From Pseudomonas bubulae (lineage in GTDB: Bacteria > Pseudomonadota > Gammaproteobacteria > Pseudomonadales > Pseudomonadaceae): DNA of 64,000 bases. Within the stretch, counting starts at the first letter, position 1, and each line of letters starts with the position of its first letter. Location of the stretch: assembly GCF_037023725.1 (NCBI RefSeq), contig NZ_CP146077.1, positions 3,943,001-4,007,000 on the forward strand, read 5' to 3'. The notes under the pieces are model-generated. The model worked only from the letters and a program-made list of their open reading frames with translations. It searched no databases and had not been told where the DNA came from. Shown piece after piece: positions 44,534-53,216 of this stretch. The translations under genes and the position numbers were made by a program.

Positions 44534-45471
44534 GACTTGATGGCCCGCCAGACCTTGCTCGCGACAGACACCACGGCCAACACCACCGCGCCGGCAATAA
44601 TGCCGGCCACGGCGTTGAGCAGGGTCGGCACAATCACCGACACCACACCCAGCCATTGCGTGCTGCCTTGCGCAACGCCTTCAACCCAATGATGCAACGG
44701 CGGTACACCGTGGGTCAGGATACCGCCGCCGACCATGAACATTGCCGCCGTGCCGATCACGGTCAGACTTTTCATCATGTACGGGGCTGCGCTCAACACA
44801 CCACGGCCAAAGCTGCGCTGGAACCGCGGCCAGGCGCCGTCGCCGGTCTTCTTGCTCAGGTACAGGCCACCATCGTCGAGTTTGACGATGCCACCCACCA
44901 CGCCATATACCCCGACTGTCATCACGATGGCGATACCCGACAACACCACCACCTGCTGCATCAGCGGTGAGTCGGAAACGATGCCCAGGGTGATGGCAAT
45001 GATTTCGGCGGACAGGATAAAGTCCGTACGAACGGCGCCCTTGACCTTATCCTTTTCAAACGCCGCCAGATCGACTTCAGCACCGGCCAGCGACTCCTGC
45101 AAGGCCTGGCGCTGGCTCTGGGCATCGGCCTTGCTGTGGGTGAAACTGTGGGCGACCTTTTCGAAACCCTCGAAACACAGATAAGCCCCACCCACCATCA
45201 ACAGCGGCGTCACCGCCCAGGGCGCAAAGGCACTGATGGCCAGCGCTGCCGGTACCAGAATCGCCTTGTTGCGAAACGAACCCTTGGCCACGGCCCACAC
45301 CACCGGCAACTCCCGGTCGGCACGCACGCCCGATACCTGCTGGGCGTTGAGCGCAAGGTCATCGCCCAGCACACCGGCGGTTTTTTTGGCGGCCACTTTG
45401 GTCATCAGAGCGACGTCATCGAGCACGGCGGCGATATCATCGAGCAACATCAGCAAGCTACTGCCAGCCAT
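44530..45471 (-). CDS. DUF808 (YedI) family membrane protein
   Basis: 313 residues. [48 protein letters not shown] is the family N-terminus; six or so membrane helices follow. Function unknown. ATG 45471; a longer upstream frame has no support. Confidence 0.93.
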   Translation of the reverse strand: MAGSSLLMLLDDIAAVLDDVALMTKVAAKKTAGVLGDDLALNAQQVSGVRADRELPVVWAVAKGSFRNKAILVPAALAISAFAPWAVTPLLMVGGAYLCFEGFEKVAHSFTHSKADAQSQRQALQESLAGAEVDLAAFEKDKVKGAVRTDFILSAEIIAITLGIVSDSPLMQQVVVLSGIAIVMTVGVYGVVGGIVKLDDGGLYLSKKTGDGAWPRFQRSFGRGVLSAAPYMMKSLTVIGTAAMFMVGGGILTHGVPPLHHWVEGVAQGSTQWLGVVSVIVPTLLNAVAGIIAGAVVLAVVSVASKVWRAIKS

Positions 45472-45603
45472 AGAAAAACGTCCTGAGAGATGGAATGGAC
45501 ACAAGCATAGCGCGTGCCGCGCGCAAAGCGGCAATCTTGAGCCACTTGCAAGCCCGGTGCTACCATGCCCGACCGCCCCAGCAGGCAAGGACATATCGGG
45601 TTT

Positions 45604-46212
45604 ATGAGCAGTATCCGCGAGCGTAACAAAGAACTGATTTTGCGTGCCGCCAGCGAAGAATTCGCTGACAAGGGTTTCGCCGCCAGCAAAACCAGCGATA
45701 TCGCGGCCAAGGCCGGCGTGCCCAAGCCCAATGTCTACTACTACTTCAAATCCAAGGAAAACCTCTATCGCGAGGTGCTTGAAAGCATTATCGACCCGAT
45801 CCTGCGGGCTTCGACGCCGTTCAACGCCGATGGCGAGCCGAATACGGTATTGAGCAATTACATCCGCTCAAAAATCGTGATTTCCCGTGACCTGCCCTTT
45901 GCCTCGAAAGTATTCGCCAGCGAAATCATGCATGGCGCCCCGCACTTGAGTGAGAAACAGGTAGAGCTGTTGAATGCCCAGGCCCAACACAACATCGCCT
46001 GCATCCAGACCTGGATCGACCGCGGCCAGATTGCCGCCATCGACCCGCACCACCTGATGTTCAGCATCTGGGCGGCAACCCAGACCTACGCCGACTTCGA
46101 CTGGCAGATCTCGGCCATCACCGGCAAGACCAAGCTTGAAGACAGCGACTACGAAGCGGCAACCCAAACCATTATCCGGTTGGTGCTGAAGGGCTGCGAA
46201 CCGGACCGATAA
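45604..46212 (+). CDS. TetR family regulator, RutR-like
   Basis: 202 residues. HTH in [43 protein letters not shown], and the C-terminal domain [45 protein letters not shown] matches RutR (YcdC), which senses uracil and controls pyrimidine and purine genes in E. coli. In this purine-catabolic setting a nucleobase ligand is plausible, but no target can be assigned. Confidence 0.9.
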   Translation: MSSIRERNKELILRAASEEFADKGFAASKTSDIAAKAGVPKPNVYYYFKSKENLYREVLESIIDPILRASTPFNADGEPNTVLSNYIRSKIVISRDLPFASKVFASEIMHGAPHLSEKQVELLNAQAQHNIACIQTWIDRGQIAAIDPHHLMFSIWAATQTYADFDWQISAITGKTKLEDSDYEAATQTIIRLVLKGCEPDR

Positions 46213-46224
46213 ACCACGCTGGGA

Positions 46225-46287
46225 CCTTCGCGAGCAGGCTCGCTCCCATCCTGCGCACAATCTGTGGGAGCGAGCCTGCTCGCGAAG
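46225..46287. repeat. REP doublet (REPIN), left of the RAYT gene
   Basis: CCTTCGCGAGCAGGCTCGCT, central CCCATCCTGCGCACAATCTG and the inverted copy. Almost identical to the element at 46845. Confidence 0.95.
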
Positions 46288-46292
46288 CCCTT

Positions 46293-46751
46293 TCAAACCC
46301 AGATTGCATCCCACAGGGGATAGTCACCGAGCTTCTCGACCAGTCGTGCCCGCAACGGATTGGCGACAACATAACGAGCAACATTCACCAGATCCTCTTC
46401 TCGCCTTAATGCCCGGTCATGGAAGCCATTTTGCCAAAGGCTGATTTTGCGATCAGTTGATCGCCTGACAGCCTGGGTACTCAAAGACTTGGTTCGTTGC
46501 ATCAAGCCACCGAGCGTCCCACGGTGTAATTCGATCAACCAATGAACGTGATCTGGCATGACGACCCAGGCCAACGAGTCTGCAAAACCCTGGTCTTGGG
46601 CAGCGCGAAATTGTGCGACGACTAATCGTCCCAAGGTAAAGTCTTTAAAGATGGGCTCTCTGCAGAGCGTGTTGGTGCTCAACAGGTAAATTCGATTTGG
46701 CTCGGAACAGCGGCCGATACGCAGGCGGTTTGAAGCAGCTAAAGACGGCAT
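46293..46751 (-). CDS. REP-associated tyrosine transposase (RAYT)
   Basis: 152 residues, Y1/HUH single-strand transposase family. HUH motif HVH at 68-70 (PDHVHWLIE) and catalytic Y127 (ARYVVANPLRA), with NGFHDRALR. These proteins recognise and are thought to move REP sequences; this copy is flanked on both sides by near-identical REP doublets. ATG 46751 with AAAGGA upstream. It looks intact. Confidence 0.93.
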   Translation of the reverse strand: MPSLAASNRLRIGRCSEPNRIYLLSTNTLCREPIFKDFTLGRLVVAQFRAAQDQGFADSLAWVVMPDHVHWLIELHRGTLGGLMQRTKSLSTQAVRRSTDRKISLWQNGFHDRALRREEDLVNVARYVVANPLRARLVEKLGDYPLWDAIWV

Positions 46752-46844
46752 TCCTTTGCCTTTTCATAGATGAGTAATGAAAAGGCTAGCCCTGAAAGAA
46801 CAATGAGGACGGGGCGTTTTTTAGCTGAATGTGTCTCAACAATG

Positions 46845-46908
46845 CCTTCGCGAGCAGGCTCGCTCCCACCCTGCGCACAATCTGTGGGAGCGAGCCTGCT
46901 CGCGAAGG
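46845..46908. repeat. REP doublet (REPIN), right of the RAYT gene
   Basis: CCTTCGCGAGCAGGCTCGCT, central CCCACCCTGCGCACAATCTG and the inverted copy. It shares even the centre with the 46225 element (one base different). Confidence 0.95.
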
Positions 46909-46929
46909 CGGTCAATCACTCAGCCCAAA

Positions 46930-47370
46930 TCAGACCGCCACCCCCGCATCCGCCCGCAGGCCCAGCGCTTCTACCGCGCTGATCGCGCATTGCTCGTCGA
47001 TATCCGACGTATCGCCGCTGATACCAACAGCACCGATTACCTGCCCCGCCTCATCACGAATCAATACCCCACCCGGCGCAGGCACCACGTCACTTTGCCC
47101 CATGCCATTAAGCGCCGCGAAGAACGCCGGGCGCTGTTGCGCGTCCAGTGCCAGCAGACGCGAGCCCTTGCCTAAGGCAATCGCGCCCCAGGCTTTGCCA
47201 ATCGCAATGCTGGGGCGCAGCAGGCTGGCGCCGTCTTCGCGCTGCAACGCCAGCAAATGCCCGCCACTGTCGAGCACCACTACCGTCAGCGGCGCAGCAC
47301 TGATCTGACGCCCGACGCTCAAGGCCTGAGCGGTCAGTTCTAAAGCGACTTTCAAGGTTAAAGCACTCAT
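46930..47370 (-). CDS. GlcG/HbpS-type heme-binding-like protein
   Basis: 146 residues of the GlcG (DUF336) family: KVALELTAQALSVGRQISAAPLTVVVLDSGGHLLALQREDGAS, GGVLIRDEAGQVIGAVGISG. Often encoded with glycolate or glyoxylate genes; biochemical role unknown. ATG 47370 is preferred (AAGGAT 8 bases upstream) over ATG 47379. Divergent from gcl with two TTGTATACAA sites in the gap. Confidence 0.9.
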   Translation of the reverse strand: MSALTLKVALELTAQALSVGRQISAAPLTVVVLDSGGHLLALQREDGASLLRPSIAIGKAWGAIALGKGSRLLALDAQQRPAFFAALNGMGQSDVVPAPGGVLIRDEAGQVIGAVGISGDTSDIDEQCAISAVEALGLRADAGVAV

Positions 47371-47460
47371 GGTTGCCATCCTTATCTTGTTATGGAAAGC
47401 CTTCGGCGCACCTCGCGAGGCGCACTCAATAACACCAATAGAACACAATACAAATCTATT

Positions 47461-47470
47461 TTGTATACAA
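47461..47470. promoter_or_regulatory. TTGTATACAA operator, glcG side
   Basis: Perfect 10-bp palindrome 91 bases before the glcG-like start, AT-rich surroundings. Confidence 0.75.
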
Positions 47471-47600
47471 TTTTCAGCAATCAAAAAAACAAAACCCAGC
47501 GAACAAGCCTGAATACAAGGCTTGCTTGTGATCAACCATCGAATCGATAAAAGCCATTGACCTGCACAGCGGAGGATGAATACACTCGCTCAACAGCCAC

Positions 47601-47610
47601 TTGTATACAA
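47601..47610. promoter_or_regulatory. TTGTATACAA operator, gcl side
   Basis: Perfect 10-bp palindrome 27 bases before the gcl start, a position where a bound protein would block the start of transcription or elongation. Confidence 0.75.
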
Positions 47611-47636
47611 TTACAAAACGTAAGAGGCACAAAACA

Positions 47637-49412
47637 ATGAGCAAAATGAGAGCAATCGAAGCCGCCGTTCTGGTGATGCGTCGCGAAGGTGTCGATACCG
47701 CATTCGGTATCCCGGGCGCCGCCATCAACCCGCTGTACTCGGCCCTGAAAAAGGTCGGTGGCATCGATCACGTCCTTGCTCGCCACGTCGAAGGCGCCTC
47801 GCACATGGCCGAGGGCTATACCCGCACCAAGGCCGGCAATATCGGCGTGTGCATCGGCACCTCGGGGCCTGCCGGTACCGATATGGTGACGGGCCTGTAC
47901 AGTGCCTCGGCCGACTCGATCCCGATTCTGTGCATCACCGGCCAGGCCCCACGGGCACGGATGCACAAAGAAGACTTCCAGGCGGTGGATATCACCGCCA
48001 TCGTCAAGCCCGTCACCAAGTGGTCGACCACGGTGATGGAGCCGGGCCAGGTGCCTTACGCCTTCCAGAAAGCCTTTTACGAAATGCGCTCCGGGCGCCC
48101 TGGCCCGGTGCTGATCGATCTGCCGTTCGATGTGCAGATGGCCGAAATCGAATTCGACATTGACGCCTATGAACCGCTGCCACTGGCCAAACCAACGGCA
48201 AACCGGCTGCAAGCCGAAAAAGCCCTGACCATGCTCGATCAGGCGGAACGCCCGCTGCTGGTCAGCGGTGGCGGCGTGATCAATGCCGACGCCAGCGACC
48301 TGCTGGTGGAATTCGCCGAACTGACCGGTATCCCGGTGATTCCGACCCTGATGGGCTGGGGCACCATCGCCGATGACCACCCGCTGATGGTGGGCATGGT
48401 CGGCCTGCAAACCTCGCACCGTTATGGCAACGCCACCCTGCTCAAGTCCGATGTGGTATTGGGCATCGGCAACCGCTGGGCCAACCGCCATACCGGTTCG
48501 GTGGATGTGTACACCGAAGGCCGCAAGTTCATTCACGTGGATATCGAACCGACCCAGATCGGCCGGGTATTCAACCCGGATCTGGGCATCGTTTCCGACG
48601 CCGGTGCCGCGCTCAAGGTATTCCTTGAAGTAGCCCGCGAATGGAAAGCTGCCGGCAAGCTGAAAAACCGCAGCGCCTGGCTGCAGGACTGCCAGCAGCG
48701 CAAGGCCACGATGCAGCGCAAGACCCACTTCGACAACGTGCCGGTCAAGCCACAACGCGTGTACGAAGAAATGAACCAGGTGTTCGGCAAAGACACCTGC
48801 TATGTCAGCACCATCGGTTTGTCACAGATTGCCGGCGCACAATTCCTGCATGTGTACAAACCTCGCCACTGGATCAACTGCGGCCAGGCCGGCCCTCTGG
48901 GCTGGACCATTCCGGCGGCGCTGGGGGTGGTCAAGGCCGACCCTGATCGCAATGTGGTGGCACTGTCCGGCGACTACGACTTCCAGTTCATGATCGAAGA
49001 ACTGGCCGTGGGCGCTCAGTTCAACCTGCCCTATATCCACGTGGTGGTTAACAACTCCTACCTGGGGCTTATCCGTCAGGCCCAGCGCGGGTTTGAAATG
49101 GACTACTGCGTGCAGTTGGCTTTCGACAACCTCAACGCACCGGAGCTTAACGGCTATGGCGTTGACCACGTGGCCGTCGTTCAAGGCCTGGGTTGCAAGG
49201 CCTTGCGCGTGTTCGAACCGAGTGAAATCCAGCCTGCCCTGCGCAAGGCCCAGGAGCTAATCAAGGAATTCCGCGTGCCGGTGATGGTGGAAATCATCCT
49301 GGAGCGTGTGACTAATATCTCGATGGGCACCGAAATCAACGGCGTAAATGAATTTGAAGACCTGGCGCTGGTGGGTAACGATGCACCGACCGCCATTTCG
49401 ATGCTGGATTAA
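47637..49412 (+). CDS. gcl: Glyoxylate carboligase
   Basis: 591 residues, thiamine-diphosphate and FAD enzyme. Condenses two glyoxylates to tartronate semialdehyde and CO2. [37 protein letters not shown] is the family start; as in known Gcl, the usual catalytic Glu of the N-domain is replaced ([10 protein letters not shown] with V51-type residue). TPP site in [21 protein letters not shown] 47637 with AAGAGG upstream. Confidence 0.97.
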   Translation: MSKMRAIEAAVLVMRREGVDTAFGIPGAAINPLYSALKKVGGIDHVLARHVEGASHMAEGYTRTKAGNIGVCIGTSGPAGTDMVTGLYSASADSIPILCITGQAPRARMHKEDFQAVDITAIVKPVTKWSTTVMEPGQVPYAFQKAFYEMRSGRPGPVLIDLPFDVQMAEIEFDIDAYEPLPLAKPTANRLQAEKALTMLDQAERPLLVSGGGVINADASDLLVEFAELTGIPVIPTLMGWGTIADDHPLMVGMVGLQTSHRYGNATLLKSDVVLGIGNRWANRHTGSVDVYTEGRKFIHVDIEPTQIGRVFNPDLGIVSDAGAALKVFLEVAREWKAAGKLKNRSAWLQDCQQRKATMQRKTHFDNVPVKPQRVYEEMNQVFGKDTCYVSTIGLSQIAGAQFLHVYKPRHWINCGQAGPLGWTIPAALGVVKADPDRNVVALSGDYDFQFMIEELAVGAQFNLPYIHVVVNNSYLGLIRQAQRGFEMDYCVQLAFDNLNAPELNGYGVDHVAVVQGLGCKALRVFEPSEIQPALRKAQELIKEFRVPVMVEIILERVTNISMGTEINGVNEFEDLALVGNDAPTAISMLD

Positions 49413-49426
49413 TTTATAGCCCTCAC

Positions 49427-49447
49427 CCCCTCTCCCGAGGAGAGGGG
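49427..49447. repeat. Hairpin between gcl and hyi
   Basis: CCCCTCTCC/GGAGAGGGG inverted repeat, related to the one at 40526. Confidence 0.7.
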
Positions 49448-49467
49448 ACAAAAAGCAGGAGTTCACC

Positions 49468-50250
49468 ATGCCGCGTTTTGCCGCCAACCTGTCCATGCTG
49501 TTCACCGAGCAGGATTTTCTTGTCCGTTTTCAAGCGGCCGCCAACGCTGGTTTTCATGGCGTTGAATACCTGTTCCCTTACGATTACAACTCGGCCGATA
49601 TCAAGGCCCAGCTCGATGCCAATAAACTGACCCAGGTGCTGTTCAACCTGCCGGCCGGTGACTGGGCCAAGGGCGAGCGCGGGATTGCCTGCCTGCCGGA
49701 CCGGGTTGAAGAGTTCCGCGCCGGGGTCGACCTGGCCATCGCTTACGCGCAAGTGCTGGGCAACGACCAGATCAACTGCCTGGCCGGCATCCGCCCCCAG
49801 GGCGTGGACGACGCCACGGTCGAAAAAACCTTCGTCGCCAACCTCAAATACGCCGCCGACAAGCTGCAGGCAGTCGGCATCAAGCTGGTGATGGAGTCGA
49901 TCAACACCCTCGACATCCCCGGCTTTTACCTGAACAACACCCAGCAGGCGCTGGCGATCCAGGAAAAGGTCGGCAGCAGCAATCTGTTCCTGCAATACGA
50001 CATCTACCACATGCAAATCATGGAGGGTGACCTGGCCCGCACCATGCAGACTCATCTGCCGCAGATCAACCATATCCAGCTGGCCGATAACCCTGGTCGC
50101 CACGAACCGGGCACCGGCGAAATCAACTACCGCTTTTTGTTCGATCACCTGGACCGCATCGGCTATCAGGGTTGGGTTGGCTGTGAGTACAAGCCGCTGA
50201 CCAGCACCGAGGCCGGTCTGGCGTGGCTCAAGACCCATAACGCGGTGTAA
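49468..50250 (+). CDS. hyi: Hydroxypyruvate isomerase
   Basis: 260-residue TIM-barrel isomerase. Interconverts hydroxypyruvate and tartronate semialdehyde. MPRFAANLSMLFTEQDFLVRFQAAANAGFHGVEYLFPYDY, LVMESINTLDIPGFYL and LQYDIYHMQIMEGDL carry the metal and substrate residues. 55 bases after gcl. Confidence 0.96.
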   Translation: MPRFAANLSMLFTEQDFLVRFQAAANAGFHGVEYLFPYDYNSADIKAQLDANKLTQVLFNLPAGDWAKGERGIACLPDRVEEFRAGVDLAIAYAQVLGNDQINCLAGIRPQGVDDATVEKTFVANLKYAADKLQAVGIKLVMESINTLDIPGFYLNNTQQALAIQEKVGSSNLFLQYDIYHMQIMEGDLARTMQTHLPQINHIQLADNPGRHEPGTGEINYRFLFDHLDRIGYQGWVGCEYKPLTSTEAGLAWLKTHNAV

Positions 50251-50251
50251 C

Positions 50252-50292
50252 TCTGTGGGAGCGATCCCATCGCGAGCAAGCCCGCTCCCACA
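50252..50292. repeat. REP doublet between hyi and glxR
   Basis: CTGTGGGAGCGATCCCATCGCGA and GAGCAAGCCCGCTCCCACA, short imperfect inverted pair. Confidence 0.8.
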
Positions 50293-50340
50293 TCAGACCA
50301 CCTACTCTGAATCGCCCTAAGAAAAACAAGAGGATTTGTC

Positions 50341-51231
50341 ATGGCTAAAATCGGATTTATCGGCACGGGCATCATGGGCTCACCCATGGCCAGCAACCTG
50401 CAAAAGGCCGGGCACAGCCTGTTTCTGTCGACCCATCACGGTGCCGCACCGGCCGATCTGGTTGCCGCTGGCGCAATCGCCCTGGCCAGCCCGCGAGAAG
50501 TGGCCCAGGAAGCCGAATTCATCATCGTCATGGTGCCGGATACCCCTCAGGTTGAGGATGTGCTGTTTCGTGAAGACGGCATCGCCGCGGGCCTGAGCCC
50601 GAACAAGGTGGTGATCGACATGAGTTCGATCTCGCCTACGGCCACCAAAGCGTTCGCCGAAAAAATCAACGCCAAGGGTGCTCAGTACCTCGACGCGCCG
50701 GTATCCGGCGGTGAAGTTGGCGCCAAGGCCGGCTCACTGAGCATCATGGTCGGCGGTGACGAAAAAACCTTCGCCCGCGCCCTGCCGCTGCTGCAGAGCA
50801 TGGGCAAGAACATCACCCTGGTGGGCGGCAATGGCGACGGTCAAACCGCCAAGGTAGCCAACCAGATCATCGTCGCCCTGAATATCCAGGCCGTGGCCGA
50901 AGCGCTGGTATTTGCCGCGAAAAACGGCGCTGACCCGGCCAAGGTTCGCGAAGCGCTGATGGGTGGCTTTGCCTCCTCGAAAATCCTCGAAGTGCACGGC
51001 GAGCGCATGATCAAGGGCACTTTTGACCCGGGCTTCCGTATCAGCCTGCATCAAAAAGACCTCAACCTGGCCCTGGCCGGTGCCCGTGAGTTGGGGATCA
51101 ACCTGCCCAACACCGCCAATGCCCAGCAAGTGTTCAGCACCTGCGCGGCTATCGGTGGCAGCAACTGGGACCACTCGGCGCTGATCAAGGGCCTGGAACA
51201 CATGGCCAACTTCTCGATTCGCGACAAGTAA
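50341..51231 (+). CDS. glxR: Tartronate semialdehyde reductase (2-hydroxy-3-oxopropionate reductase)
   Basis: 296-residue beta-hydroxyacid dehydrogenase. NAD(P) motif GFIGTGIMGSPMASNLQKAG, substrate motif DAPVSGGEVGAKAGSLSIMVGG, catalytic Lys in GQTAKVANQIIVALN. Reduces tartronate semialdehyde to D-glycerate. Last of gcl-hyi-glxR; no ttuD, glycerate kinase or pyruvate kinase gene follows. Confidence 0.96.
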   Translation: MAKIGFIGTGIMGSPMASNLQKAGHSLFLSTHHGAAPADLVAAGAIALASPREVAQEAEFIIVMVPDTPQVEDVLFREDGIAAGLSPNKVVIDMSSISPTATKAFAEKINAKGAQYLDAPVSGGEVGAKAGSLSIMVGGDEKTFARALPLLQSMGKNITLVGGNGDGQTAKVANQIIVALNIQAVAEALVFAAKNGADPAKVREALMGGFASSKILEVHGERMIKGTFDPGFRISLHQKDLNLALAGARELGINLPNTANAQQVFSTCAAIGGSNWDHSALIKGLEHMANFSIRDK

Positions 51232-51270
51232 GCCCACCGGTCTGCCCTTTTTGGGGAGACCGCACTACTT

Positions 51271-51362
51271 GTAGTCGCTGCCGAGGCACGAAGGCTGCGA
51301 GTTCTTGATCATGCAGGGAGCCAATCAAGAGCTCGCAGCCTTCGTGCCTCGGCTGCGACTAC
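51271..51362. repeat. Long inverted repeat, GTAGTCGCnGCCGAGGC class
   Basis: Arms of about 38 bases (GTAGTCGCTGCCGAGGCACG... and its inverted copy, 2-3 mismatches) with a short centre ATGCAGGGAGCC. It lies between glxR and the urea transporter gene. Confidence 0.92.
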
Positions 51363-51374
51363 CAGGTAACAATC

Positions 51375-52262
51375 ATGAGTTCAAACCCCTGCCCCGACTG
51401 GGCGACGGCCCTGTGCGCCGGTTTCGGCCAGATCTTCCTCCAGCGTCATCCTCTGTGCGGCGTGCTGTGCCTGCTGGCCATTCTGATCAGTGCCCCCACC
51501 CTGCTTGGTGGCGCCTTGCTCGGCGGTATTGCCGGGCTCCTCACCGCGCAACGGCGCGACTATCCCAAGGCCGAACGCCAGGCGGGTCTGTACAGCTACA
51601 GCGGTGTCTTGCTGGGCTTGCTGATAAGCCACCAGCTTGAATGGTCTGCCCTGTTGCCCTTGCTGATCATTGCCAGTGCCGGACTGAGTACGATGCTCGT
51701 GCACCAGTGGCTCAAGCGCGCCACCCCCGGGCAAAGCCTGCTGGCCTACACCGCGCCGTTTGTGGGTATTGGCTGGATCCTGCTGCACCTGACCAACCCG
51801 CCTGCACAAGCCATGGACCACACCCAGGCCGTCAATGGCCTCACACTGGCACAGGGGCTATTCAAGGGCATTGCCCAGGTCATGCTGCTGCCACACCCGC
51901 TGGCCGGGTTGCTGATTGTGATCGGCCTGTGGCTGAGCAACTGGCGCGCGGCACTATGGGCCATCACCGGTTCACTGGCCGGCATGCTGTTTGCCTTGTA
52001 TCAACAGGACAGCGCGGCTGCACTGGACGGCCTGGCCGGCTACAACCCGGCACTCGCCGCATTGGCCCTGAGTCAGCAAGCACGGCGTCCCTGGCTGCCC
52101 GTGGCGGGGATTATCGTGACCTTGCTGATCACCCCGGGCTTTATTGCCCTGGGCCTCGCCCCTCTGACCGCACCCTTTATCCTCGGATGCTGGCTGGTGC
52201 ACGCCAGTGTGCGCATCCTGCACCCTGCACAAGAACAATGCAGGTTGCGCATTGAGCGTTAA
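51375..52262 (+). CDS. Urea transporter
   Basis: 295 residues of the SLC14-like urea channel family, about ten membrane helices in two repeats. GLYSYSGVLLGL (repeat 1) and AGYNPALAALAL (repeat 2) are the paired urea-transporter signatures. It fits the setting: Alc and AllA each release urea from allantoate breakdown, so this channel could take up or release it. No urease gene is in the window. Confidence 0.9.
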   Translation: MSSNPCPDWATALCAGFGQIFLQRHPLCGVLCLLAILISAPTLLGGALLGGIAGLLTAQRRDYPKAERQAGLYSYSGVLLGLLISHQLEWSALLPLLIIASAGLSTMLVHQWLKRATPGQSLLAYTAPFVGIGWILLHLTNPPAQAMDHTQAVNGLTLAQGLFKGIAQVMLLPHPLAGLLIVIGLWLSNWRAALWAITGSLAGMLFALYQQDSAAALDGLAGYNPALAALALSQQARRPWLPVAGIIVTLLITPGFIALGLAPLTAPFILGCWLVHASVRILHPAQEQCRLRIER

Positions 52263-52301
52263 TACTCGAACCTTCTGACCTTTGGGCATCGAGCAACCTG
52301 C

Positions 52302-53123
52302 ATGGATAACAATGACTGGCGCCAGCGCTTGTATGTGATGGTCTTTCAGGCCGATACCCCGGCGGGGCGGCGTTTCGACACCGCCCTGCTGCTGATCATC
52401 CTGTGCAGTCTGGTGGTCGTGGTGCTCGACAGCATCAACAGCATTCACCGCGACTACGCCAAACTGCTGGCCTATATCGAGTGGGGTTTCACCTTTGTAT
52501 TCGCCGTGGAATATGGCCTGCGTCTGTATTGCTCGCCCAAACCTCTGCGTTACGCCTTCAGCTTCTACGGCCTGGTGGATTTGCTGGCCATTGTGCCGGG
52601 GATTCTGGCGATCTATTACAGCGACGCGCAGTACCTGTTGATCATCCGCATCATTCGCATGTTGCGGATTTTTCGTATCCTCAAGCTGCGCCCCTACCTG
52701 AGCCAGGCCAACTATCTGCTCTCGGCGCTGCGCGGCAGCAAGCAAAAAATCATCGTGTTCCTGGTCAGCGTCTCCACCCTGGTTACGGTGTTCGGCAGTC
52801 TGATGTATGTGGTCGAAGGACCTGCAAACGGCTTTACCAGTATTCCGGTAAGTATCTATTGGGCCATTGTCACCCTGACGACTGTGGGTTTTGGTGACAT
52901 AGTGCCCAAAACCGTACTGGGGCAAGTGATCTCGGCGATGGTGATGATCACCGGCTACTCGATCATTGCCGTGCCCACCGGCATCTTCACTGCCGAATTG
53001 GCCAACGCCATGCGTGGCGAGCAACTCAAGCACGACTGCCCGACCTGCAAAAAGAACACTCACGAACAATCGGCGTCTTTTTGTTCACGGTGCGGCAATG
53101 CTCTTTTTACGAAAAAAGCATAA
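52302..53123 (+). CDS. Voltage-gated potassium channel with C-terminal zinc ribbon
   Basis: 273 residues. Six-helix voltage-gated channel: S4 with regularly spaced arginines (LLIIRIIRMLRIFRILKLR, 112-130), selectivity filter TVGFGD at 194-199. The C-terminal 35 residues have two CxxC pairs (CPTCKK and CSRCGN), a likely zinc ribbon not part of the core channel. The gene starts about 40 bases after the urea transporter. Confidence 0.93.
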   Translation: MDNNDWRQRLYVMVFQADTPAGRRFDTALLLIILCSLVVVVLDSINSIHRDYAKLLAYIEWGFTFVFAVEYGLRLYCSPKPLRYAFSFYGLVDLLAIVPGILAIYYSDAQYLLIIRIIRMLRIFRILKLRPYLSQANYLLSALRGSKQKIIVFLVSVSTLVTVFGSLMYVVEGPANGFTSIPVSIYWAIVTLTTVGFGDIVPKTVLGQVISAMVMITGYSIIAVPTGIFTAELANAMRGEQLKHDCPTCKKNTHEQSASFCSRCGNALFTKKA

Positions 53124-53216
53124 CCACAGCACTTTTTAATCTTTTAAGGACTATGCGACAGTCGCTATAGTTACTGGCAATTTGCCCTTATTGCTCCCTA
53201 TAACAAGGAATGCGCA

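Noticed and set aside
46225..46908. Repeated palindromes with a regular look, considered as a CRISPR array
   Set aside because: Only two copies on either side of a RAYT gene, arms inverted, no spacers of constant length and no cas genes: REP doublets.
47532..48755. 407-residue open frame antisense to gcl
   Set aside because: Shadow; gcl is fully conserved on the other strand.
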